DNA of 20,261 nt, taken from a virus. Under the pieces are notes generated by a model. That model was not told the DNA's origin and did no database searches. It saw only the letters and a list, made by a program, of their open reading frames with translations. The stretch covers positions 1-20,261 of the IMG/VR virus record IMGVR_UViG_3300031656_000048. One strand, written 5' to 3'. Position numbers and translations under genes: made by a program. Positions 1-5,823 of the stretch are shown piece after piece; position 1 is the first letter of the stretch; the number at the start of each line of letters is the position of its first letter.

Positions 1-134
1 CCTTCTATGAACATAGAATGGTCTCTGTTTACTATTTCTTGAGCAGTTTGTTTATCTACCATAGTAGATATTGAGTACTGCTTAGTATTACCTTCTATTC
101 CTTTATTACTGATAAATCTTATTAATACAGTCAT
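1..134 (-). CDS. Partial small hypothetical protein, 3' end outside window
   Basis: An open frame on the minus strand starts at an ATG at 134-132 and is still open at the window edge after 44 codons. It begins MTVLIRFISNKGIEG and continues with a polar stretch containing DKQTAQEIVN. I do not recognise a family. It follows the 109-residue gene on the same strand after a 58-base gap that holds a hairpin terminator. It may therefore be read by partial read-through or from its own promoter. The leader is A/T-rich with no Shine-Dalgarno sequence, as for most genes here. The intact frame and the position in a same-strand series make it likely to be real, but only the N-terminus can be seen. Confidence 0.6.
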   Translation of the reverse strand, partial: MTVLIRFISNKGIEGNTKQYSISTMVDKQTAQEIVNRDHSMFIE

Positions 135-158
135 AATGTTAAATTTAAATGATTATTA

Positions 159-186
159 AAGAGAGGAGTTGTTATACTCCCCTCTT
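159..186 (-). terminator. Hairpin terminator after the leftward 109-residue gene
   Basis: The arms 159-169 (AAGAGAGGAGT) and 176-186 (ACTCCCCTCTT) pair over 11 positions with a single A-C mismatch, around a 6-base loop. The hairpin begins 7 bases beyond the stop codon of the leftward gene. Read on the minus strand it is followed by only a short T run (CTTTAATAATC). It is probably an intrinsic terminator, perhaps a leaky one because the T tract is weak. Confidence 0.6.
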
Positions 187-192
187 GTTTAA

Positions 193-522
193 TTATACTG
201 CTTCTACCCACACTAAAGTAGTTGGCTCTTTAGTCTCAATGTCCAGCACAAAGTTGTCTGTCATTCTAAAGCCTGCCAATTCATCACCCACATTATAAGC
301 CTTTTGAATAGCTTTAATTGTTGGATGGTCAGCCTTCATAGTAGAATTTGTTTCTGGGTCTACTAAACTCAATATTCCAAATACTATATTAGACTGTGTG
401 CGTGTTGCAACTTTCATTCCTGCCAAGGTTCCTCCCTTGTTAGACAATGGTGATGATGATACTATCACTGTTGCAGTGTTTCTTGCACTGTTGATGTTCA
501 CTTTTCTAAAAAATACACTCAT
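193..522 (-). CDS. Conserved-looking small hypothetical protein (109 aa), leftward block
   Basis: This is a complete 109-residue frame from the ATG at 522-520 to TAA at 195-193. The protein looks beta-rich and soluble: it begins MSVFFRKVNIN, has a Ser/Thr-rich hydrophobic stretch near residues 15-25, and ends with alternating hydrophobic residues (LVWVEAV). No signal peptide, membrane span or cysteine is visible. It is the first gene leftward of a divergent control region and is closed by a hairpin, so it may be strongly transcribed on its own. I do not recognise the family. The size and position would suit a small DNA-binding or early phage protein, but that is only a guess. Confidence 0.8.
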   Translation of the reverse strand: MSVFFRKVNINSARNTATVIVSSSPLSNKGGTLAGMKVATRTQSNIVFGILSLVDPETNSTMKADHPTIKAIQKAYNVGDELAGFRMTDNFVLDIETKEPTTLVWVEAV

Positions 523-559
523 GATAAAATTAAATTAAATTACGAGGAAGCTACCTACG

Positions 560-590
560 GGGGTACCCCTATCTCAAAAATTTGATGGGG
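560..590. promoter_or_regulatory. G/C-rich dyad cluster in the divergent intergenic region
   Basis: In otherwise A/T-rich DNA, 560-569 is the perfect 10-bp palindrome GGGGTACCCC. The same C run (566-569) plus ATC (571-573) can instead pair with GATGGGG (584-590) around a 10-base loop, with one bulged T. The two pairings share bases and exclude one another. The site lies 38-68 bases upstream of the leftward gene and would be in its leader if transcription starts to the right of it. It could be an operator, a leader regulator or part of a replication signal; the sequence does not decide. Confidence 0.4.
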
Positions 591-673
591 AGCAAAACCA
601 TAGTACATCTCACCTATGCCATACACATTATTTTTTGGTATATAAAAAATTTTCAGGGTCCCGTTATTTATAA

Positions 674-706
674 TTGTCATTACTGGATATATAATTCGTA
701 TATTTG
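674..706 (+). promoter_or_regulatory. Bacteroidota-type promoter for the rightward block
   Basis: TATATTTG at 699-706 matches the Bacteroidota -7 consensus TAnnTTTG exactly. A TTG at 674-676 lies 22 bases upstream, close to the usual -33 spacing. Transcription would start near 711-714. That excludes the GTG at 709 as a start codon and leaves a short leader to the ATG at 727 or 739. Confidence 0.55.
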
Positions 707-738
707 TTGTGTGGGTATATTCACTAATGATAAAGACT

Positions 739-1050
739 ATGGATAATTATAATGATGATGAAGAGGGAATGGACCCATTGGATGAGATTAAACAATTGGA
801 GTTAGAGGAGTTACTTGTTGAGGAGGCCTTTGATAATTCTTATAGGTTGTTGATAGAGAGTATCTCTTTTGAGGACTTGTTGGGTAGTAATACTAAGCGT
901 GATATTAGTACGTTGTTGATATATGATCCAGATGAAGGGCCTGAGCTTGATGAGCTGGAGGCAATGTTGGATTACTATATTGATGATGAGGAGTATGAGC
1001 GTTGTGCTAAGATAAGGGATATTATTGATGAGATGTTCCCAATAGTTTAA
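739..1050 (+). CDS. Small highly acidic protein with UVR-like C-terminal helix pair
   Basis: From ATG 739 the product is 103 residues, very rich in Asp and Glu. Residues about 69-99 (ELDELEAMLDYYIDDEEY, then ERCAKIRDIID) resemble the UVR motif, a helical hairpin known from UvrB/UvrC and McsA/Clp-type proteins, in which a charged helix is followed by an xAxxxRDxI helix. The remainder is unrecognised. I chose 739 because the promoter at 674-706 makes the GTG at 709 untranscribed; ATG 727 is an alternative adding four residues. Codon use is odd: 16 of 18 Glu codons are GAG and Leu is mostly TTG, whereas the packaging and head genes favour GAA and TTA. This hints at separate origin. Possible roles include a protein-interaction adaptor or DNA mimic; neither is shown. 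Confidence 0.75.
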   Translation: MDNYNDDEEGMDPLDEIKQLELEELLVEEAFDNSYRLLIESISFEDLLGSNTKRDISTLLIYDPDEGPELDELEAMLDYYIDDEEYERCAKIRDIIDEMFPIV

Positions 1051-1067
1051 ATAAAAAATAATAGTAT

Positions 1068-1499
1068 ATGATTAGAAAGTATTTTAAAAAAATAAAAGAA
1101 ACGTTACTGTACTTTGACTTTCAACCGTTGTTGTTTTTTTGGGTAGTTAGTGATATACTAAATAATCAAGTGCTATGGACTACATTAGATTATTGGACTA
1201 AGGAAGGTCAGCCATATACCTATTGGCTTTATTTTTCATATCTTATAGGTAGTGTGGGAATGATTTTATTTTTACATAATAGTAAGTGGTTATCCAGGTT
1301 TGTTGGGTATCATTTAATTTTAACATTATTTGCAACTATTAGGTATGTGGTTAATATTTATCAAACGATAGGTACAGAACCATTAACACTAGTTGATATT
1401 AAAAACTTAGCAATAACATTTTGGTATGCATTCATGTGGGCTTGGATATTATTTAAATTGAAACGTGAAATGCTTAATAAATCAATGAGATATGAATGA
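1068..1499 (+). CDS. Four-helix membrane protein, candidate holin
   Basis: This 143-residue protein has four hydrophobic segments, roughly residues 20-36, 51-70, 79-98 and 111-130, and a basic N-terminus (RKYFKKIK), which favours a cytoplasmic N-terminus. The C-terminus is short and basic. Its stop overlaps the start of the next gene by 8 bases (ATGAATGA), a sign of translational coupling to the membrane-anchored coiled-coil protein, with an endolysin about 1 kb downstream. That neighbourhood makes a holin or antiholin role plausible. No holin family signature is recognisable, and an unrelated membrane protein acting on the host envelope is possible. Trp and aromatic content is high. Confidence 0.8.
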   Translation: MIRKYFKKIKETLLYFDFQPLLFFWVVSDILNNQVLWTTLDYWTKEGQPYTYWLYFSYLIGSVGMILFLHNSKWLSRFVGYHLILTLFATIRYVVNIYQTIGTEPLTLVDIKNLAITFWYAFMWAWILFKLKREMLNKSMRYE

Positions 1500-1779
1500 G
1501 AATTTAATTACAGTAATAATAACAGCAATAACAGTATTGGGTGGAGCAGGAGCCTGGAAGTTCTATGAATTTATTATTCGTAATAAAGCATTGAAGAATA
1601 AAGAGAACCTTGCTGAACAGAATATATACAGAGAAGATCTTAAGCAAAGGGTTGAGAAGTTAGAGACAGATAAAGATGTATGTAACGGAAGTCTATTAGA
1701 AATGAGTGTTGAACTAGCTTCAATTAAAGTAAGAATAGAATTTGTGGAGAAGGAGAATGATAGATTAAAGTATAGATAA
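1492..1779 (+). CDS. Membrane-anchored coiled-coil protein (spanin- or holin-like)
   Basis: This 95-residue protein has one N-terminal membrane segment (about residues 5-29, LITVIITAITVLGGAGAW) followed by a long charged helix predicted as coiled coil from about 33 to 93 (KQRVEKLETDKD region). That architecture is typical of inner-membrane spanins and of single-span holin-like proteins often seen near endolysins in Bacteroidota phages. It overlaps the preceding four-helix protein by 8 bases and lies upstream of the amidase. No outer-membrane spanin lipoprotein with a lipobox is seen nearby, so the spanin assignment is incomplete. A holin role is an alternative. A single Cys (residue 64) sits in the coiled coil. 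Confidence 0.82.
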   Translation: MNENLITVIITAITVLGGAGAWKFYEFIIRNKALKNKENLAEQNIYREDLKQRVEKLETDKDVCNGSLLEMSVELASIKVRIEFVEKENDRLKYR

Positions 1780-1797
1780 TGTAATTTATGTTATAAT

Positions 1798-1804
1798 GAG
1801 GGAG
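1798..1804 (+). promoter_or_regulatory. Shine-Dalgarno-like site GAGGGAG
   Basis: GAGGGAG lies 7 bases upstream of ATG 1812. Other genes in the window have A/T-rich leaders with no such site, so this one is unusual. It supports the start at 1812 over the out-of-frame ATG at 1807. Confidence 0.45.
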
Positions 1805-1811
1805 TAATGTT

Positions 1812-2057
1812 ATGAAAGAACAAGAGATAATTGATTTAGGATTTGTTAAGGAATGTGTATCAGAGGAGGAATCTGGTGCAAATGCATTTTATTATTATTA
1901 TTATAAGATTGGAAATATTGGATTTATATCCAATTGCAATGATACCGTTTCTAACGGTTCGTGGAATATTGAAATACTTGAAGGGGGTATCATGTTTCAT
2001 GATATTATTGAACTGGAGATCGTTATAAACCTTTTTATAAAAAATAAAATTCCATAA
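1812..2057 (+). CDS. Small hypothetical protein with poly-Tyr run (81 aa)
   Basis: This is an 81-residue soluble protein with no family that I can name. It has a run of five Tyr encoded by a TAT repeat (about 1886-1902), which is a simple-sequence tract prone to slippage, then a likely beta-rich centre (IGFISNCNDTV) and a hydrophobic helical C-terminus (HDIIELEIVINLFI). An overlapping frame at 1843-2028 reads through the same bases, but this frame has the better start context and a more balanced composition. It is the only gene here with a convincing Shine-Dalgarno-like site. It lies between the putative lysis membrane proteins and the next promoter, so it is probably the last gene of the first transcript. 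Confidence 0.68.
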   Translation: MKEQEIIDLGFVKECVSEEESGANAFYYYYYKIGNIGFISNCNDTVSNGSWNIEILEGGIMFHDIIELEIVINLFIKNKIP

Positions 2058-2076
2058 AAAAGTGATTAAACTTTAT

Positions 2077-2104
2077 TTAGTTAAACTAATTATATATATA
2101 TTTG
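2077..2104 (+). promoter_or_regulatory. Bacteroidota-type promoter with overlapping dyad
   Basis: TATATTTG at 2097-2104 is an exact match to TAnnTTTG. A perfect 13-base dyad, TTAGTTAAACTAA (2077-2089), occupies the spacer region upstream. A clear -33 TTG is missing. The gene start at 2130 lies 25 bases downstream, so this may begin the long tightly packed transcript that runs toward the packaging genes. Confidence 0.45.
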
Positions 2105-2129
2105 TATAACAATAACTTAAATAAAGAAT

Positions 2130-2429
2130 ATGAAAGATCAAAAAATAGTACCAATCTTAGATGAGAAACCGGAACTTACTAAGGAAGAGCTTAATGCTAG
2201 AAGAGAAGAAATAACTGCATTTTATAAAGACAACATTAAGCACTTGGAAATTCAAGCTGAGTATGAAATGTTATTAGCTACTATTGAAAAGGCTAGAGCA
2301 GAGAGAATGCAGGCTCAAATGTTTATGGCTCAACAACATGTTGATCAAAAAGAGGGTGGTGTAGCACCAGACTCAGAAGAAGCAGTTGCTTTTAAACAAG
2401 CTATGGAAGCTGCAGCCTCTAAACTTTAA
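2130..2429 (+). CDS. Small alpha-helical hypothetical protein (99 aa)
   Basis: This 99-residue, Glu/Lys/Ala/Met-rich protein is expected to be almost entirely helical. A long amphipathic helix runs from about residue 17 to 70 (KEELNARREEITAFYKD, later EKARAERMQAQMFMAQQ), followed by a Gly/Asp break and an Ala-rich tail ending AMEAAASKL. No enzyme motif, membrane segment or cysteine is present. It is the first gene after the promoter at 2097 and lies 15 bases before the endolysin. Small helical proteins like this are common near phage lysis and structural genes, but I cannot assign a function. Confidence 0.78.
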   Translation: MKDQKIVPILDEKPELTKEELNARREEITAFYKDNIKHLEIQAEYEMLLATIEKARAERMQAQMFMAQQHVDQKEGGVAPDSEEAVAFKQAMEAAASKL

Positions 2430-2444
2430 TCTAAACTCATCACT

Positions 2445-3362
2445 ATGTTAATTAAAAGGGGGGACAAAAGTCTCAATGTAAAACACCTTCAACAGAAACT
2501 ACACTTGAAAGAGGATGGTATGTTCGGTAGAGATACTGAGAAGGCAGTTATTAAATATCAACTTTCTAATAATCTAGCGGTTACTGGAATTGTTGAGAGT
2601 GAAATGTGGGTATTATTATTTAATAAACCATACACTGATGATTGGGGTATTGATGAGGATACAGATGGAGAAGATCAGTATTATACAACAAACTATGATC
2701 AAATAATTCATAAGTATTTTTTACCTAAAGATGAGTATATCAATGGGCCAATTAAAAATGAATATATTTTTCTACACCATACTGCAGGATGGCATAATCC
2801 ATACAAGACAATAGATAGTTGGGGTAGAGATACACGTGGAAGAATTGCCACTGAATTTGTATTAGGCGGCAGAGATCATAGGAATGGGGAAGATAAGTAT
2901 GATGGTGTAATGGTTCAGGCTTTCCCAGAGGGTGGTCAAGGATGGCACTTAGGAAGAACTCATTCCGGATGGATGAACAGACATTCTGTTGGTTTAGAGA
3001 TGTGTTCTTTTGGTTACTTAACATCTGATAATAAAACTTATACAGGAAGTGAAGTAGCTGCTAAAGAGGTGTTTAAATTAAAGGAAGAGTTTAAAGGTCA
3101 TTTAAAATACCATAAGTATTCTGAAAAGCAATTAAAAGAAACTGAAAAGTGGATTAGATACATTGGTGAAAGAGATGGTATTGATGTTAGAATTGGATTA
3201 AAACAATTCATTCAAAAACATGGTCCAACTAAAGGATTTGGATTTCACATGGAAGCTGCACAAGGTAAGGTAAAAGGATTATTAACCCATACCAACGTAA
3301 GACTAGATAAATCAGATTGTTACCCTGATCCAGACTTTGTTGATATGATATTAAGTTTATAA
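2445..3362 (+). CDS. Endolysin: PG-binding domain plus N-acetylmuramoyl-L-alanine amidase
   Basis: This 305-residue enzyme should cut the bond between N-acetylmuramic acid and L-alanine in peptidoglycan for lysis. Residues about 3-60 form a PG_binding_1-type domain (LNVKHLQQKL, then DGMFGRDTEKAVIKYQ). After an acidic linker (residues 65-85) comes an Amidase_2/PGRP-type catalytic domain from about 105. The expected zinc ligands are visible: HHTAG (His111/His112), His282 in LLTHTNVR, and the Asp291/Cys292 pair in KSDCYPDP. There is no signal peptide, so release needs a holin; candidates lie at 1068-1779. The domain order is the reverse of many lysins that put the binding domain at the C-terminus, but is not rare. 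Start follows 15 bases after the previous gene. Confidence 0.93.
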   Translation: MLIKRGDKSLNVKHLQQKLHLKEDGMFGRDTEKAVIKYQLSNNLAVTGIVESEMWVLLFNKPYTDDWGIDEDTDGEDQYYTTNYDQIIHKYFLPKDEYINGPIKNEYIFLHHTAGWHNPYKTIDSWGRDTRGRIATEFVLGGRDHRNGEDKYDGVMVQAFPEGGQGWHLGRTHSGWMNRHSVGLEMCSFGYLTSDNKTYTGSEVAAKEVFKLKEEFKGHLKYHKYSEKQLKETEKWIRYIGERDGIDVRIGLKQFIQKHGPTKGFGFHMEAAQGKVKGLLTHTNVRLDKSDCYPDPDFVDMILSL

Positions 3363-3364
3363 TA

Positions 3365-3736
3365 ATGGCAATAGTAAATAGAGTAGAATTAAAAATGAGA
3401 GTTGGTCTTAATGAAACTATTAAGTATCAAATATTAACGTTTTGCTTCTTTAAAAATATATTAATAAGTAATTCTGATTTAAAGTTTTTAGCTGCATTAG
3501 CTAAGAACCCAAATATTGAGATTTCTAAATTCTGTATTTTATTAACAGAACTAAATGTATTTAAAAGTTCTCAGTCTGCAAGAAATGCTATTTCAAAAGC
3601 AGAGAAGAAAGGGTTGATTGTTAAAAAGAACGGTCTTAAGAAAACCATTACATTAAATGCTGACTTAAATGTTCAGTCAACTGGTGTAGTATTATTAGAC
3701 TATAAAATTTTAGGAAATGAACCCAAAGAAGCATAA
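3365..3736 (+). CDS. Winged-helix-like DNA-binding protein (123 aa)
   Basis: Residues about 35-98 look like a winged helix: a first helix with SDLKFLAALAK, a likely recognition helix in SSQSARNAISKAEKKG, then a wing-like strand pair (LIVKKNGLKKTITLN). The protein is basic in that region and ends in an acidic tail. It begins 3 bases after the endolysin stop and overlaps the HU/IHF-like gene by 20 bases, so the two are probably translated together. A role in regulating late genes or in DNA handling during packaging is plausible from context. The fold call rests on motif resemblance only. Confidence 0.8.
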   Translation: MAIVNRVELKMRVGLNETIKYQILTFCFFKNILISNSDLKFLAALAKNPNIEISKFCILLTELNVFKSSQSARNAISKAEKKGLIVKKNGLKKTITLNADLNVQSTGVVLLDYKILGNEPKEA

Positions 3737-4079
3737 GGAATTTAAGAAAGGATTAGCAGAAGAAGTTGGAGTTCATCCACAAGTAGTGGATGACTTCATC
3801 AGCTTCTATTATTCTAAATTACGAAAGAGCTTATCCACACTGGCTTTTCCAAGAATTAATGTTGAGGGTATAGGTACCTTTGAGTTGAGGAAAGCAAAGT
3901 TAGCTTTGGGAATAAAGAAGAATAAAAGTATATTAGGTAACATTGCAAAAAGAACCTATAATGGTTATGCTAAAAGTGAATCCATACAGGAGAATATAAC
4001 TCAAATGGAATCAGCAATGATTCAGATGGAATCTGATATATTAAAAAGAAAAGATTTTAAAACTAAAAAAAATGAGTAA
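3717..4079 (+). CDS. HU/IHF-like DNA-bending protein, atypical
   Basis: The first 60 residues resemble the HU/IHF family: an N-terminal helical hairpin (AEEVGVHPQVVDDFISFYYSK) followed by a beta strand and the GIGTFELR motif at 51-58, equivalent to the conserved GFGTF. The usual basic beta arm with its RNP tip and the FKPGKALK end are missing. Residues 62-120 are instead Lys/Met-rich and helical. HU/IHF-like proteins are known in crAss-like phages close to head genes and may bend DNA for packaging or transcription. The altered C-terminal half raises the possibility of a structural role. It overlaps the upstream gene by 20 bases and the downstream gene by 8. Confidence 0.78.
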   Translation: MNPKKHKEFKKGLAEEVGVHPQVVDDFISFYYSKLRKSLSTLAFPRINVEGIGTFELRKAKLALGIKKNKSILGNIAKRTYNGYAKSESIQENITQMESAMIQMESDILKRKDFKTKKNE

Positions 4080-4404
4080 ACCTTGGAAGAAATATTTAGA
4101 TGCCTTTAACAATCTAGACAAGATAACGGAAGGAATAAAAAACAATATGTTTAAAAGAGATCATATTGAAGCAATATTCACAGATAGATATCAAGTCTGT
4201 ACTGAGTGTCCGCTTTTAGATCTTAAAGGAACTAGTTGTTTAGCGCCAGGAACTCAACCTTGTTGTTCTGATTGTGGATGTAGTTTAGACTACAAGCTAA
4301 GATCATTATCTTCTGAATGTCCTAAAGGATATTGGCCAGCAATTGTATCTGAGGATGTTGAGGGTTTAATTAATAAACAAATTAAAGATGGAGAAGGAAA
4401 TTAA
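4072..4404 (+). CDS. Cysteine-rich putative zinc-binding protein (110 aa)
   Basis: This 110-residue protein has eight Cys in its central part: a CTEC pair (43, 46), Cys56, a CCSDCGC cluster (64, 65, 68, 70) and Cys83 before PKGYW. The spacing suggests one or two zinc-ribbon-like sites. The N-terminus is a basic amphipathic helix (WKKYLDAFNNLDKITEGIK) and the C-terminus an acidic helix. Similar small CxxC/CGCS/CPxGxW proteins occur in Bacteroidota phages, without known function as far as I know. It overlaps the preceding HU/IHF-like gene by 8 bases (ATGAGTAA), so it is translated in the same series. Confidence 0.82.
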   Translation: MSKPWKKYLDAFNNLDKITEGIKNNMFKRDHIEAIFTDRYQVCTECPLLDLKGTSCLAPGTQPCCSDCGCSLDYKLRSLSSECPKGYWPAIVSEDVEGLINKQIKDGEGN

Positions 4405-4489
4405 GATAAATTATATATATAATACATATAACACACTTATAATTACTAATAAAGAAGATCAATACTGGTATTCTACAATAACCAACTAA
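4388..4489 (+). CDS. Probable 33-residue small protein ahead of the nuclease
   Basis: An ATG at 4388, inside the last codons of the zinc-binding protein, opens a 33-codon frame that ends at TAA 4487-4489, one base before the nuclease ATG at 4491. The product begins MEKEIKINYIYN and ends DQYWYSTITN, with balanced protein-like composition rather than the low-complexity text expected of A/T-rich spacer. Overlapping its neighbour by 17 bases and stopping exactly at the next start is the pattern of a coupled gene. Without it, this would be an 86-base gap in a tightly packed cluster. It is short, so chance remains possible. Confidence 0.45.
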   Translation: MEKEIKINYIYNTYNTLIITNKEDQYWYSTITN

Positions 4490-4490
4490 C

Positions 4491-5303
4491 ATGGCAATAA
4501 TATTTAAAGAAGAGGGGCACATTTATGAAAGTAATGATCAAGATAAGATTGATTGGACTAGTGTTACTTCATTTATAGGAATGTTCAAACCTAAGTTTGA
4601 TAGAGAAGGTCAAGCAAAGAAGTCTTCTAAGAACAAACGCTCCAAGTGGCATGGTATGACACAAAAAGAAATACTTGATGCTTGGGATAATGAAACAACG
4701 CGCGCAATAAAGCTTGGTAACTGGTATCATAACCAAAGAGAAGCTGATATGTTAGACTTTGAAACCATTGAGCGTAATGGAACTGAAGTACCAATTATCA
4801 AACCTGATATTGATGTAGATGGTGTGAAATATGCGCCTAAACAAAAGCTTGAAGAGGGTGTATATCCAGAACATATGGTATATCTAAAGTCTATGGCTTT
4901 ATGTGGTCAAGCAGATTTAGTTGAAGTAGTTGATGGGTATATTAACATCCATGATTATAAAACAAATAAGGAAATTAAAGAAAAGGGTTATACCAATTGG
5001 GAAGGTATTACTAATAAATTATATAAGCCTGTTAATCACTTAGATGACTGTAATATCAAGCATTATAATCTACAATTGAGTATTTATGCGTATATTATTA
5101 AGAAGCATAACCCCAAATTAAAGATTGGTAAGTTAACAATACAACATGTTAAGTTTGAAACAGTGGGTGAAGATTCAAACGGATATCCAATTAGTAAAAT
5201 ACTAAATGGTGAACCTGTTTTAAAGGAAGTAAAGATATATGAACTACCATATTTAAAAGATGAAGTTTCTTCTCTTATGATGTGGTTAAAAGACAAACAA
5301 TAA
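4491..5303 (+). CDS. PD-(D/E)XK nuclease, RecB/Cas4-like
   Basis: This 270-residue protein carries the ordered motifs of the RecB/Cas4-type PD-(D/E)XK fold: Gly76-x3-His80 (GNWYH), GQAD with Asp142, a catalytic DYKT with Asp155 and Lys157, and the downstream helix motif with Gln195 (YNLQLSIYAY). These residues would bind a divalent metal and cut DNA. The frame follows the small ORF by one base and precedes the next gene by one base. PD-(D/E)XK nucleases occur near the packaging genes of crAss-like phages, so a role in trimming or resolving DNA before packaging is possible. Host DNA breakdown or recombination are alternatives. No iron-sulphur Cys cluster is present. Confidence 0.9.
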   Translation: MAIIFKEEGHIYESNDQDKIDWTSVTSFIGMFKPKFDREGQAKKSSKNKRSKWHGMTQKEILDAWDNETTRAIKLGNWYHNQREADMLDFETIERNGTEVPIIKPDIDVDGVKYAPKQKLEEGVYPEHMVYLKSMALCGQADLVEVVDGYINIHDYKTNKEIKEKGYTNWEGITNKLYKPVNHLDDCNIKHYNLQLSIYAYIIKKHNPKLKIGKLTIQHVKFETVGEDSNGYPISKILNGEPVLKEVKIYELPYLKDEVSSLMMWLKDKQ

Positions 5304-5304
5304 T

Positions 5305-5823
5305 ATGATAGTTAGATTATTTGACATACAAAACAATAAAGTTATACCAACAGAACACTGTCACACATTACCGTTCTTAAAAGTATTAATGACTAACTAT
5401 CCAGATACATACATGCAAGTGTATCAGTACATATTTTATATGAGCTGTCCTAATCCAGATCTCAATCCATTCTTTAACTTACCTGAGTATGAAAAGGAAG
5501 ATATAATCATTGAGGAGGTTGGCTTAGAAGAGTCTACTGAAGATGGTAAGATTAGATATGCATTAGAAATGTGTAAGAAGATGTACGAGACACCTACTTA
5601 CAGAGCGTATGTGGGGATTAAAGCTATGCTTGATAGATTAGCTAAATATATGGAAGTTACGGCCATAGAACACGGTAGAGACGGTAATATAAACTCTATG
5701 ATTAATGTTGCTGCAAAGTTTGATGCAATTAGACAATCTTATAAGGGTACATTCACTGATATGAAACAAGAACAAGAAAGTTCAGTACGTGGAGGAGCCG
5801 GATTGGCATATGATCAACTATAA
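5305..5823 (+). CDS. Conserved-looking packaging-module protein, possible small terminase
   Basis: This is a 172-residue acidic protein with no motif I can name. Residues 1-60 contain several hydrophobic helices (LPFLKVLMTNYPDTYMQVYQYI). An acidic linker follows (KEDIIIEEVGLEEST), then a helical C-terminal half (YALEMCKKMYETPTYRAY to FDAIRQSYKG) and a glycine-rich tail (VRGGAGLAYDQL). It is one gene away from TerL, joined to the GroES-like gene by a 1-base TAATG overlap. Genes in this place and size range often encode the small terminase subunit, and the helical oligomer-like make-up would fit. No helix-turn-helix is obvious, so the call remains inference. Confidence 0.75.
   Translation: MIVRLFDIQNNKVIPTEHCHTLPFLKVLMTNYPDTYMQVYQYIFYMSCPNPDLNPFFNLPEYEKEDIIIEEVGLEESTEDGKIRYALEMCKKMYETPTYRAYVGIKAMLDRLAKYMEVTAIEHGRDGNINSMINVAAKFDAIRQSYKGTFTDMKQEQESSVRGGAGLAYDQL

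Noticed and set aside
709-726. GTG start at 709 giving a longer form of the acidic protein
   Set aside because: It lies 3 bases after the -7 box, before the expected transcript start, so it would not be on the messenger.
523-738. tRNA or other structured RNA gene in the divergent region
   Set aside because: No T-loop GTTCRA box or cloverleaf pairing is found; only short dyads are present.
1843-2028. Alternative 61-codon frame overlapping the 81-residue gene
   Set aside because: It is inside another frame that has the Shine-Dalgarno-like site and better composition.
2752-3024. Minus-strand 90-codon frame inside the endolysin
   Set aside because: It lies fully antisense to the zinc-ligand region of a well-supported enzyme.
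3365-4079. A frameshift joining the winged-helix-like and HU/IHF-like genes
   Set aside because: Each has its own start, complete domain and stop; the 20-base overlap is ordinary gene packing.
4405-4490. A promoter in the TATATATA-rich gap before the nuclease
   Set aside because: No TAnnTTTG box is present and the bases are better explained by the 33-codon frame.
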